Below are positions 37,527 through 45,799 of a DNA stretch of 64,000 nt, piece after piece (positions within the stretch are counted from its first letter, which is position 1; each line of letters starts with the position of its first letter). The notes below the pieces were generated by a model. That model did no database searches. It worked only from the letters and a program-made list of their open reading frames with translations, and was not told where the DNA came from. The translations under genes and the position numbers were made by a program. The stretch covers positions 1 to 64,000 of the forward strand of contig CAMJGH010000001.1 in NCBI GenBank assembly GCA_946405185.1, written 5' to 3'. Source of the DNA: an uncultured Lachnospiraceae bacterium (GTDB lineage Bacteria > Bacillota > Clostridia > Lachnospirales > Lachnospiraceae).

Positions 37527-37541
37527 ACAAGTAAGCCATGA
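37500..37541 (+). CDS. Putative 13-codon leader ORF coupled to nth (MMILLQNHHTSKP)
   Basis: SD AGGAGAG upstream of ATGATG; stop TGA overlaps the nth ATG (ATGA). nth itself lacks a good SD. Confidence 0.35.
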   Translation: MMILLQNHHTSKP

Positions 37542-38173
37542 CGAAAAAACAGCGTGCAGCCGCCATCATCGGACGGCTGAAAACCGAATACCCGGATGTG
37601 GACTGCACGCTGGAGTACGACCAGGCGTGGAAACTTTTAGTGAGCGTGCGCCTGGCGGCACAGTGCACCGATGCGCGCGTGAACGTGGTGGTGCAGGACC
37701 TGTACGCGAAGTACCCGGATGTGAACGCCCTGGCGGACGCGCCGGTGGAGAAGATCGAAAAGATCGTGCACCCGTGCGGGCTGGGGCCCAGTAAAGCGCG
37801 GGATATCTCCGCCTGCATGAAGCGCCTGCGGGATGACTTCGGCGGGAACGTGCCGGATGATTTCGACACGCTTCTTAGCCTCCCCGGTGTGGGCCGCAAG
37901 AGCGCCAACCTGATCATGGGCGATGTGTTTAAAAAACCTGCCATCGTGACGGACACGCACTGCATAAGGCTGGTCAACCGGTTCGGGCTGGTGGACGGCG
38001 AAAAGGACCCGAAGAAGGTGGAGATGGCGCTCTGGAAGCTCATCCCGCCGGAAGAGGGGAACGATTTCTGCCACCGGCTGGTGGAGCACGGGCGCGCCGT
38101 GTGCACCGCGCGCACCAAGCCGTACTGCGACAGATGCTGTGTGTCGGATCTGTGTAAGAAAGTGGGGGTGTGA
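37538..38173 (+). CDS. nth: Endonuclease III
   Basis: VRLAAQCTDARVNVV; LPGVGRKSANLIMGDVF (HhH); VTDTHCIRLVNRFGLV; C-terminal Cys cluster. Confidence 0.94.
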   Translation: MTKKQRAAAIIGRLKTEYPDVDCTLEYDQAWKLLVSVRLAAQCTDARVNVVVQDLYAKYPDVNALADAPVEKIEKIVHPCGLGPSKARDISACMKRLRDDFGGNVPDDFDTLLSLPGVGRKSANLIMGDVFKKPAIVTDTHCIRLVNRFGLVDGEKDPKKVEMALWKLIPPEEGNDFCHRLVEHGRAVCTARTKPYCDRCCVSDLCKKVGV

Positions 38174-38242
38174 AGAGTTGTCACGCCTCCCTTTTTATGA
38201 TAAAATAAACGGTGGCGTAGTCTGCCGTGAGGAGGGCCGTTC

Positions 38243-38674
38243 ATGAACTCAGAACGCATCCGGCTGATGGCGCGCATCGCCATTCTGCGCAAGCAGGAGG
38301 AGAGGGGCAGTTTTGAGGTCTACCGGGACCGCCTCTTCGACTACCTGTTCAAAAAGATCTTCAAAGCAGGCATCATCTACACACTGGGAGCTGCGGCAGC
38401 GGCTGTCGGTGTGCTTTTGTGGGCTTTTTCCAGACCGCAGGCCATCAATACCACCCACCTGCGCTTCTACGGCGGCGTGGGGGCGTTTGCGTGGCTGGTG
38501 GGGCTTCTGCTGGTGTGCATTCTGACCGGCGCGGTGGAGAAGGTCCGCTATGAAAAGGCGCAGGCGGACGTGCACCAGTACCACCGCATGTACACGCGTC
38601 TGAAATGGCTCAACGACAAAGAAGAGAGCCGGCAGTCCGCTGCCGGCCGTGAGACACCGCAGGAGAAGGCATGA
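38243..38674 (+). CDS. Small membrane protein of unknown function (two predicted TM segments)
   Basis: 143 aa; hydrophobic IIYTLGAAAAAVGVLLWAF and GVGAFAWLVGLLLVCILTGAV; SD gagg; ATGA overlap with next gene. Confidence 0.7.
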   Translation: MNSERIRLMARIAILRKQEERGSFEVYRDRLFDYLFKKIFKAGIIYTLGAAAAAVGVLLWAFSRPQAINTTHLRFYGGVGAFAWLVGLLLVCILTGAVEKVRYEKAQADVHQYHRMYTRLKWLNDKEESRQSAAGRETPQEKA

Positions 38675-39612
38675 GCGCCAGACTACTACTGGAATTTCTC
38701 GAAAAGATCCGCGTCTTTACCGGCAAGGCCGACCGCTATCTGCGGGCGGCCGGCAAGGCGCTGCTCATGCTGGCGGGGCTTCTCGTTCTGGCGCGCTTCG
38801 GGCGTTTGTGGGGGCAGCATTTCCTGACCGCGCCCGTCATCGCCGTGTTCACGGCGGCGGCCGCCTTCCTGCCGGCGGGCTTCTTTACCTTCGGCGTGTT
38901 CGTGGCGGCGCTGGGCATGCTGTTCCAGCTGTCGCTGGAGGCGGCTCTTCTGATGCTTCTGGCCAGCCTCCTCATGCTGGTGCTGTATTACTCGTTCCGG
39001 CCGCATCACGGGGTGATCGCCGGGGTGTTTCTGGTCATGGTGCTGGCGGGCTTTCCGGAGGCGGCTCTTCTGGTGCTGCCGCTGTTTGTCACGCCGTTTG
39101 CGCTCATCCCCATGGCGTTCGGCTATCTGGGGGCTGTCTATCTGCAGACGGTGGCCGGGAACTTAAGCACCATCACCACGGCGGAATCGGCCGGTGAGAC
39201 CATCTCCGCGGAGCTTTTGATCCAGCTGGCCGGCGGCTTTGTGAACCGCCAGGTCATCCTGTGGTTCGGCGCGGCGGCGGTGGTGTTTACGGTCATGTGG
39301 CTTATCAGGCGCCAGGCGTTTCCCTTCGCCCACACGGTGGCCGTGGGGGCGGGCGCTTTGCTGTGGCTGGCTGCGGTGCTGTTCTTCGGGCTGGAGTCCG
39401 TGGGGGCGGCGGTGCTGCACACGGTGCTGGGCGTGTTGGTGGCGCTGGTGGTGCTGGGATTTAGGGTGCCCGGTGACTTTACCCGCACCGAATACGTGGA
39501 ATTTGAAGACGATGATTATTATTACTATGTCAAGGCGGTGCCCAAGCTGAAGGTGCCGCTTGGCCGCACGCAGGTCAAGACATTCAACCAGCAGGATGGG
39601 AGTTCTCGTTGA
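38671..39612 (+). CDS. Polytopic membrane protein of unknown function upstream of cdaA
   Basis: 313 aa, many TM segments, C-terminal EYVEFEDDDYYYYVKAVPKLKVPLG; overlaps the cdaA start. Confidence 0.7.
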   Translation: MSARLLLEFLEKIRVFTGKADRYLRAAGKALLMLAGLLVLARFGRLWGQHFLTAPVIAVFTAAAAFLPAGFFTFGVFVAALGMLFQLSLEAALLMLLASLLMLVLYYSFRPHHGVIAGVFLVMVLAGFPEAALLVLPLFVTPFALIPMAFGYLGAVYLQTVAGNLSTITTAESAGETISAELLIQLAGGFVNRQVILWFGAAAVVFTVMWLIRRQAFPFAHTVAVGAGALLWLAAVLFFGLESVGAAVLHTVLGVLVALVVLGFRVPGDFTRTEYVEFEDDDYYYYVKAVPKLKVPLGRTQVKTFNQQDGSSR

Positions 39613-40550
39613 ACCAGATCGGAACGTTTCTGCAGCAGAATCTGAACATCACGATCCCCCGCATCGGTTGGGCCGATGTGGTCGAGATCGCCATTTTGGT
39701 GTATCTGATCTACCGGATCATGGCCTGGATCAAGAAAAACCGCGCCTGGGCGCTGTTGAAAGGCATTCTGATCCTGGTGGCCTTCTACGCCGTGGCGTAC
39801 TTCGCGGAGATGACGGTCATCCAGCAGATCCTGAACACCATCTTCTCGGCCGGACTGATGGCAGTCATCGTCATCTTCCAGCCGGAGCTGCGCAAGGCAC
39901 TTGAACAGCTCGGGCGCCGCAGCTTCTCGCAGACCTTCGGCGTCTTCGGGCAGTCGGTGCGCGAGGAGCGCTTCAGCAACCAGACCATCGACGCGCTGGT
40001 GCGCGCCAGCATGGAGATGGGCAAAGTCCGGACGGGCGCGCTGATCGTCATCGAGCAGGAGCAGCCGCTGGATGAATATGCGGATACCGGCATCCTGCTG
40101 GATTCCATGGTCTCGCGCCAGCTCTTCCTGCAGATCTTCGAAAAGAACACGCCGCTGCACGACGGCGCCGTGATCGTGCGCGAAAACCGCGTGCTGGCGG
40201 CCACCTGCTACCTGCCGCTCTCCAACAGCATGTCCATCAGCAAGGATCTGGGTACGCGCCACAGAGCGGGACTTGGCATCAGCGAGGTGACGGACTCCGT
40301 GACCATCATCGTCTCCGAGGAGACCGGTGCGGTGTCGTTAGCCATCGGCGGGGTGCTGACCCACAACATCGATGCGGACACCCTGCGCAACGAGCTGATC
40401 GTGCTGCTGCAGAAGCCCGATGAACAGGAGACGGGCCCGTTCTGGAAAAAACTTTTCAACGGTTCTCCGAAGGCCAAAGCGTCTTCCCGCAAGGCCAAGA
40501 CGGAGCCTGAGCGGCTGCCGGAGACGGCCGGGAAGGAGGGGCGGTCATGA
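39609..40550 (+). CDS. cdaA: Diadenylate cyclase CdaA
   Basis: Three N-terminal TM segments, IVIFQPELRKALEQLGRR, LHDGAVIVRENRVLAATCYLPLSNS, GTRHRAGLGISEVTD (DGA and RHR motifs). TTG start. Confidence 0.94.
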   Translation: MNQIGTFLQQNLNITIPRIGWADVVEIAILVYLIYRIMAWIKKNRAWALLKGILILVAFYAVAYFAEMTVIQQILNTIFSAGLMAVIVIFQPELRKALEQLGRRSFSQTFGVFGQSVREERFSNQTIDALVRASMEMGKVRTGALIVIEQEQPLDEYADTGILLDSMVSRQLFLQIFEKNTPLHDGAVIVRENRVLAATCYLPLSNSMSISKDLGTRHRAGLGISEVTDSVTIIVSEETGAVSLAIGGVLTHNIDADTLRNELIVLLQKPDEQETGPFWKKLFNGSPKAKASSRKAKTEPERLPETAGKEGRS

Positions 40551-42025
40551 AGAAGTTCTTCCTCAACAACCTCGGCCTGAAGCTGGCGTCCCTCGTGATA
40601 GGCATCATCGCCTGGGTGCTGGTGGTCAACGCGCTGGATCCCGTGACCAGCTTTACCATCACGCGGGTGCCGGTGGTCCTGGAAAACACCGAGGCCATCA
40701 CCGGGCTGAACAAAGTGTACAGCATCATTTCCGGCGGCACGGTCAACATCACCGTGCAGGCCAAGAAGACGGACCAGACGCGCATCACCGCTGCGGACTT
40801 TTTAGTCACGGCGGACATGTCCATGGCCTACGGGTCCAACCCGGAGCGCCAGGCGGTCAACTTAAGCGTGCGCGTGGTCAACAACAACAACATCATCGAA
40901 GGGTGGACGCTGGGCACCAACACCACGCTGCTGTTCTCTACGGAGGACATCATCTCGCGCCGCTACGCGGTGGAGATCGAGCCGTCCGGCACGCTGTCGG
41001 ACAGCTACCGCTTGAGTGACCTGCAGGCGGATCCCGCCTTCATCACGGTGCGCGGCCCGCAGAGCGCCATGGCTTCCGTGGCGCGCGTGGTGGTGCGCCC
41101 GGATATCACGCCGCTCACGCCGGAAACGCCGGAAGTGACGGCGGCACCGCTGGTCTTAAACGGCAACGATACGCAGATCGCCAATCCGGATCTGACCATC
41201 GATGCCGAAGAGGTGTCCGTTTCCGCCTCGCTCTACCACACCAAGACGCTGGCCGTGACCATCGGCGGCGTGTCGGGTGCGGCGGCGGACGGCTACCGGT
41301 ACGTGGGCTATGAGACCAGCGTGGACAACGTGGTGGTGCAGGGCTCGCGCGCGGATCTGGCCAACATCAACAGCATCGTCATTCCGGCCTCGGAGCTGGG
41401 TATTTCCGGCGCTGTCAGCAACATGTCCTTCACGGTGGATCTGCGCAACCTGCTCCCCGAAGGCGTGACGCTGGCGCAGAACGAGCCCACCTCCGTGGTG
41501 GTGACCGCGCAGATCGAGAAGCTGGAGTCCAAGACGCTGCAGATCCCGGTCTCACAGATCACCGTCAACGGCCGCGCGAACAACCTGATCTACACCATTC
41601 CGCAGACCAGCGTGTCCATCACCGTGGTGGGTCTGAAGACGGATCTGGACGTGCTGTCGGCGGATTCCATCAGCATGGCCATTGACGCCGAAGGGCTGAA
41701 CGCCGGGTATTACACGCTCACCGCCAACGTGACGCTGCCGTCCGGCTACAGCCTGAACACGCCGGCCAGCGTGGGCCTGCGCATCACACCGGAGGAGACG
41801 GAGCCTTCCACGGAAGAGCCCACCCAGCCTTCTTCGTCGGAAACCGCGGCTTCCGAGAGCGAATCGGAAGCGCCGGTGACCGAAGAACCGGTCAGCGAGT
41901 CTTTGGAAACGGAATCCGAGACCGAACCGGAACATCAGATCAACAACAAAACGACAGAGAGCGAGTCGGAAACGGACGCGCCGGAATCGGAGGGCACTTC
42001 GGAAGAGCCCGCCGCCGGCAACTGA
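40547..42025 (+). CDS. cdaR: YbbR-domain protein (CdaR-like) with acidic Ser/Glu/Thr-rich tail
   Basis: N-terminal TM anchor then YbbR-like repeats; directly follows cdaA (ATGA overlap). Confidence 0.85.
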   Translation: MKKFFLNNLGLKLASLVIGIIAWVLVVNALDPVTSFTITRVPVVLENTEAITGLNKVYSIISGGTVNITVQAKKTDQTRITAADFLVTADMSMAYGSNPERQAVNLSVRVVNNNNIIEGWTLGTNTTLLFSTEDIISRRYAVEIEPSGTLSDSYRLSDLQADPAFITVRGPQSAMASVARVVVRPDITPLTPETPEVTAAPLVLNGNDTQIANPDLTIDAEEVSVSASLYHTKTLAVTIGGVSGAAADGYRYVGYETSVDNVVVQGSRADLANINSIVIPASELGISGAVSNMSFTVDLRNLLPEGVTLAQNEPTSVVVTAQIEKLESKTLQIPVSQITVNGRANNLIYTIPQTSVSITVVGLKTDLDVLSADSISMAIDAEGLNAGYYTLTANVTLPSGYSLNTPASVGLRITPEETEPSTEEPTQPSSSETAASESESEAPVTEEPVSESLETESETEPEHQINNKTTESESETDAPESEGTSEEPAAGN

Positions 42026-42047
42026 CAGTCTCTTTCGGAGGCAAACC

Positions 42048-42311
42048 TTGGTAAGTGAGAAAGTAACCGTTGTCAACCCGTCCGGGCTGCATCTGCGCCC
42101 GGCCGGGATCTTCTGTAATAAAGCCATGGAGTACCGCTGCCAGATCCAGTTCACCGTGGGGCACACTACCGGCAACGCCAAATCGGTGCTGAGTGTCCTG
42201 GGGGCCTGCATCAAGTGCGGGGATGAACTGACCATTATCTGCAGCGGACCGGACGAAGAGGAGGCACTGGCCGCCATGACGGATCTGGTCGCTTCCGGGA
42301 TTGGTGACTGA
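42048..42311 (+). CDS. HPr-family phosphocarrier protein
   Basis: VVNPSGLHLRPAGIFC (His site) and GNAKSVLSVL (Ser site); TTG start with SD cggagg. Confidence 0.85.
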   Translation: MVSEKVTVVNPSGLHLRPAGIFCNKAMEYRCQIQFTVGHTTGNAKSVLSVLGACIKCGDELTIICSGPDEEEALAAMTDLVASGIGD

Positions 42312-43752
42312 CGTGTCCCGCATGTCCGGAAGCCGGAATGCATACGGGTGGGGGAAGCGGCTGGCGGCAGCAGCTGTCTTTGCCGCGCTTTACGGCGCGG
42401 CGGCAGCGGTATCGGAAGCCGCTCCTTTTGCGTCTTTCGCCCTGCTGTTTACGCTGGGGTGCCTCATCTACGCGTACTTCCTGCGCGGTGACGGGCATCT
42501 GCTGACGCTCCCTGGGTTGTTCGGCCTGTTCTGGTACGCGGGCGAGGGCATTGCCTGCCTGAAGCTCTCGCGCCTGTCAGCGCCGTGGGTGTGGCAGACA
42601 TGGGTGTCCTTCGGGCTCTTATGGCCGGCGTTTGTGGCCGGGTACCGCCTGTGTGAGGCATTCATCGAACACCGGCGGATGCATGCCATCATCCCCGAAG
42701 CGCAGGGCGGTGTGACCATCACCGGCGAGGTGCGCAAAAAGCCCGGTCCCACAGAAGAGGAGATCAAAGCTAAGGCCGCGCTCAGCGAGCGCCGCCTGCG
42801 GTTTGTCATCGCCGGTTTAACGGCGGCGGCCACGCTTGCCTTCGTGTTTGAAGCCTTCTACGTGGGCTTTGTGCCGGCCTTCATCAGGGACACGCCGCAC
42901 GCCTACTCGTACTTCCACGTGTCGGGCGTGCACTACTTTACGGTCAGCTGCACGCTGGTCATGCCGCTGTGCGTCCTGTGGGCGCTGCGGTACGGGAAGA
43001 CGGCTTCCCGGAAGAGCCGCGCGGTGGTGGCGGTCAGCGGTGCGGTGGCCGTGCTCATCCCGCTGCTCATCGTGTCGCGCTTCTTCCTCATCATGGGGGC
43101 CGGCATGGCCCTGCTGACGTACCTGGAGGAGCGCCGCGAGGAGAGCCTGAAAAAGACGCTGCGCCTGGCAGGCCTGATGGTGCTGGCGCTCATCCCGCTG
43201 TACGTCCTGCTGACGGTCTTCCGGGCGCACTCGGTGGAGTACCTGAACGGCATCTTCGAGATGAAAAATGAGCGCATGCCCATCTTCATCACCCAGCCGT
43301 ACATGTACGTGGCCAACAACTACGAGAACTTCAACGGCCTGGTCACGCACCTCGAAGGCCATTACCAGTACGGCCTGTGTCAGGCGTTCCCGCTGTTTGC
43401 GCTGTCGGGCCTGAAGTTTGTGGTGCCGGAGATGCTTTCCGGCATCGGCGCCGTGGGCCTGACCAAAGTGGAACTGACCACGCTGACCATCGCCTACGAT
43501 GCCTACCATGATTTCGGCATCATCGGCGTGGGGCTGCTCGGGGCGGCGCTGGGGGTGTTTGGGGCCTTCCTGGAAAGCCGGCGCCTCACGGATGACAACC
43601 CCGCGGTGGTGCTGGCCTACGCGCAGACCGCCATGTATCTGATCCTGAGTTTCTTCACCACGTGGTTCTCCAACCCGACCACCTGGTTCTGGTATGTTCT
43701 TGTCTGGCTGTTCTACTGGTTCATGAAAGGAAAAGGGAGGGACAAGCGATGA
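42301..43752 (+). CDS. O-antigen/oligosaccharide repeat-unit polymerase-like membrane protein (start uncertain: 42301-42322)
   Basis: 483 aa polytopic; located at the head of the polysaccharide cluster. Confidence 0.65.
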   Translation: MVTDVSRMSGSRNAYGWGKRLAAAAVFAALYGAAAAVSEAAPFASFALLFTLGCLIYAYFLRGDGHLLTLPGLFGLFWYAGEGIACLKLSRLSAPWVWQTWVSFGLLWPAFVAGYRLCEAFIEHRRMHAIIPEAQGGVTITGEVRKKPGPTEEEIKAKAALSERRLRFVIAGLTAAATLAFVFEAFYVGFVPAFIRDTPHAYSYFHVSGVHYFTVSCTLVMPLCVLWALRYGKTASRKSRAVVAVSGAVAVLIPLLIVSRFFLIMGAGMALLTYLEERREESLKKTLRLAGLMVLALIPLYVLLTVFRAHSVEYLNGIFEMKNERMPIFITQPYMYVANNYENFNGLVTHLEGHYQYGLCQAFPLFALSGLKFVVPEMLSGIGAVGLTKVELTTLTIAYDAYHDFGIIGVGLLGAALGVFGAFLESRRLTDDNPAVVLAYAQTAMYLILSFFTTWFSNPTTWFWYVLVWLFYWFMKGKGRDKR

Positions 43753-44525
43753 AAGTCGTGATCCTGGCCGGCGGGTATGGCACCCGCATCAGCGAAGAAA
43801 GCCACTTAAAGCCCAAGCCCATGATCGAGATCGGCGAAATGCCCATCCTCTGGCACATCATGAAGGAGTACTCGCACTACGGGTTCAACGAGTTTGTGAT
43901 CTGTGCGGGCTACAAGCAGCACATCATCAAAGAGTGGTTTGCGGACTATTTCCTGCACACCTCGGATGTCACGTTTGATTTCACGGACGGCGATAAGGTG
44001 ATCGTGCACCAGAAGCACGCCGAGCCGTGGAAGGTGACGGTGGTGGACACCGGCCTGGACACTATGACCGGCGGCCGCATCCGCCGCATCCGCCCGTACG
44101 TGGGCGATGAGACCTTCATGCTCACCTACGGCGACGGCGTGTCGGATGTGGACATCGCCAAACTGCTGGAGTTCCACAAGAGCCACGGGAAGCTGCTGAC
44201 CGTCACCACCGTGAGCGCAGCGCAGCGCTTCGGCATCCTGGAGATCGACGGCAGCGACCGCATCACGGCCTTCCGCGAGAAGGAAGACCGCGACGGCTCC
44301 ATGATCAACGCCGGCTTCATGGTGTGCGAGCCCGGCATCTTTGACTACCTGGAGGGCGATGCCACCGTCTTTGAGAAAACGCCCATGATGCGCGTGGCTG
44401 CCGAAGGCCAGATGATGGCTTTCCGCCACTACGGCTTCTGGCAGTGCATGGATTCCCAGCGCGAGAAGAAGCTGCTGGAGAGCATGTGGGCTTCCGGAAA
44501 TGCACCGTGGAAGACGTGGGAATAA
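43749..44525 (+). CDS. rfbF: Glucose-1-phosphate cytidylyltransferase
   Basis: MKVVILAGGYGTRISEESHLKPKPMIEIGEMPILWHIMKEYSHYGFNEFVICAGYKQHIIKEWF; LTYGDGVSDVDI; FREKEDRDGSMINAGFMV. Confidence 0.95.
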   Translation: MKVVILAGGYGTRISEESHLKPKPMIEIGEMPILWHIMKEYSHYGFNEFVICAGYKQHIIKEWFADYFLHTSDVTFDFTDGDKVIVHQKHAEPWKVTVVDTGLDTMTGGRIRRIRPYVGDETFMLTYGDGVSDVDIAKLLEFHKSHGKLLTVTTVSAAQRFGILEIDGSDRITAFREKEDRDGSMINAGFMVCEPGIFDYLEGDATVFEKTPMMRVAAEGQMMAFRHYGFWQCMDSQREKKLLESMWASGNAPWKTWE

Positions 44526-44537
44526 CGCGAAAGGAAT

Positions 44538-44574
44538 GTCATCCTGAGCGAGCGTAGCGAGTCGAAGGATCCCC
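44538..44574 (-). repeat. Dispersed repeat copy A
   Basis: GTCATCCTGAGCGAGCGTAGCGAGTCGAAGGATCCCC. Confidence 0.9.
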
Positions 44575-44615
44575 GGAATGACCGGTACACAGACTCACGT
44601 TTTCGTTCGGAATCA

Positions 44616-45698
44616 ATGGGATTTGAAATGAGTTTTAGTGATACGATGGAGTTCTACCGCGGCAAACGCGTTTTTGTCACGGGCCACACCGGCTTTAAGG
44701 GCAGCTGGCTGGTGAAGATTTTGCAGCTGGCCGGCGCCAAAGTGACCGGGTATGCCCTGGAGCCGCCCACGGAACCGGCACTGTTTGACATGGCGCATCT
44801 GGCAGACGGCATGACCCACGTGGTGGGGGATGTGCGTGACCTGCCGCACCTGCGGGCGGTGTTTGAAGAGGCGCAGCCGGAGGTGGTGTTCCACCTGGCC
44901 GCGCAGCCCATCGTGCGCGCTTCCTACCGGGAGCCCGCCTACACCTACGAGGTGAACGTGATGGGCACGGTGAACGTGTGCGAGTGCGTGCGTCTCACGC
45001 CTTCCGTGAAGAGTTTTGTGAACGTGACCACCGACAAGGTGTACCGCAACCCGGAGACCGGCCATGCTTTCAAGGAGGATGAGTTCCTGGACGGGTATGA
45101 TCCGTACTCCAACTCCAAGTCCTGCTCGGAACTGGTGACCGCCTCCTACACGCGGTCGTTTCTGGAGCCGGCGGGCGTGGCGGTGAGCACGGTGCGCGCC
45201 GGCAACGTGATCGGCGGCGGCGACTACGCCGAAGACCGCCTCATCCCGGACGCGGTGCGCGCGGTGCTGGAAGGTCGGCCCGTCTTCCTGCGCAATCCCG
45301 CATCGGTGCGGCCGTTCCAGCACGTGCTGGAACCGCTGTTCGTGTATCTCATGGTGGCGGCCCGCCAGTGGGAGGACCACACCCTTGCCGGCCACTACAA
45401 CGTGGGCCCGGATGAAGAGGACTGCGTGACCGCCGAAACCCTGGCGGAGGCCTTTGCGGCCGCCTGGGGCGATGACGTGCGCGTGGAGTGCGCGGACCAT
45501 GCGGAGGGCCCGCACGAGGCGGGGCTGCTGCGGCTGGACTGCACCAAACTGAAAAAGACCTTCGGCTGGGAGCCGCGCTGGCATGCGGACAAGGCCGCCG
45601 CGCTGACGGCGGACTTTGCCAAAGCGGTCCGGGCCGGAGAGGATGCCGCGGCGGTGATGGAGCGGCAGATCCGGGAGTACATGACCATGTCATCCTGA
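44616..45698 (+). CDS. rfbG: CDP-glucose 4,6-dehydratase
   Basis: GKRVFVTGHTGFKGSWLVKILQLAGAKVTGYAL; NVTTDKVYRNPE; DPYSNSKSCSELVTASYTRSFL. Start may be 44628. Confidence 0.95.
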   Translation: MGFEMSFSDTMEFYRGKRVFVTGHTGFKGSWLVKILQLAGAKVTGYALEPPTEPALFDMAHLADGMTHVVGDVRDLPHLRAVFEEAQPEVVFHLAAQPIVRASYREPAYTYEVNVMGTVNVCECVRLTPSVKSFVNVTTDKVYRNPETGHAFKEDEFLDGYDPYSNSKSCSELVTASYTRSFLEPAGVAVSTVRAGNVIGGGDYAEDRLIPDAVRAVLEGRPVFLRNPASVRPFQHVLEPLFVYLMVAARQWEDHTLAGHYNVGPDEEDCVTAETLAEAFAAAWGDDVRVECADHAEGPHEAGLLRLDCTKLKKTFGWEPRWHADKAAALTADFAKAVRAGEDAAAVMERQIREYMTMSS

Positions 45699-45728
45699 GC
45701 GAGCCGCAGGCGAGCCGAAGGATCCCCC
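45688..45728 (-). repeat. Dispersed repeat copy B1 (supplies rfbG stop)
   Basis: TGTCATCCTGAGCGAGCCGCAGGCGAGCCGAAGGATCCCCC. Confidence 0.9.
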
Positions 45729-45734
45729 GTGGCT

Positions 45735-45780
45735 GGAGATCCTTCGACTCGGATGCTTCGCATCCTCCCTCAGGATGACA
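45735..45780 (+). repeat. Dispersed repeat copy B2
   Basis: GGAGATCCTTCGACTCGGATGCTTCGCATCCTCCCTCAGGATGACA. Confidence 0.9.
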
Positions 45781-45799
45781 GAATGAGGAGTGTGATCTT

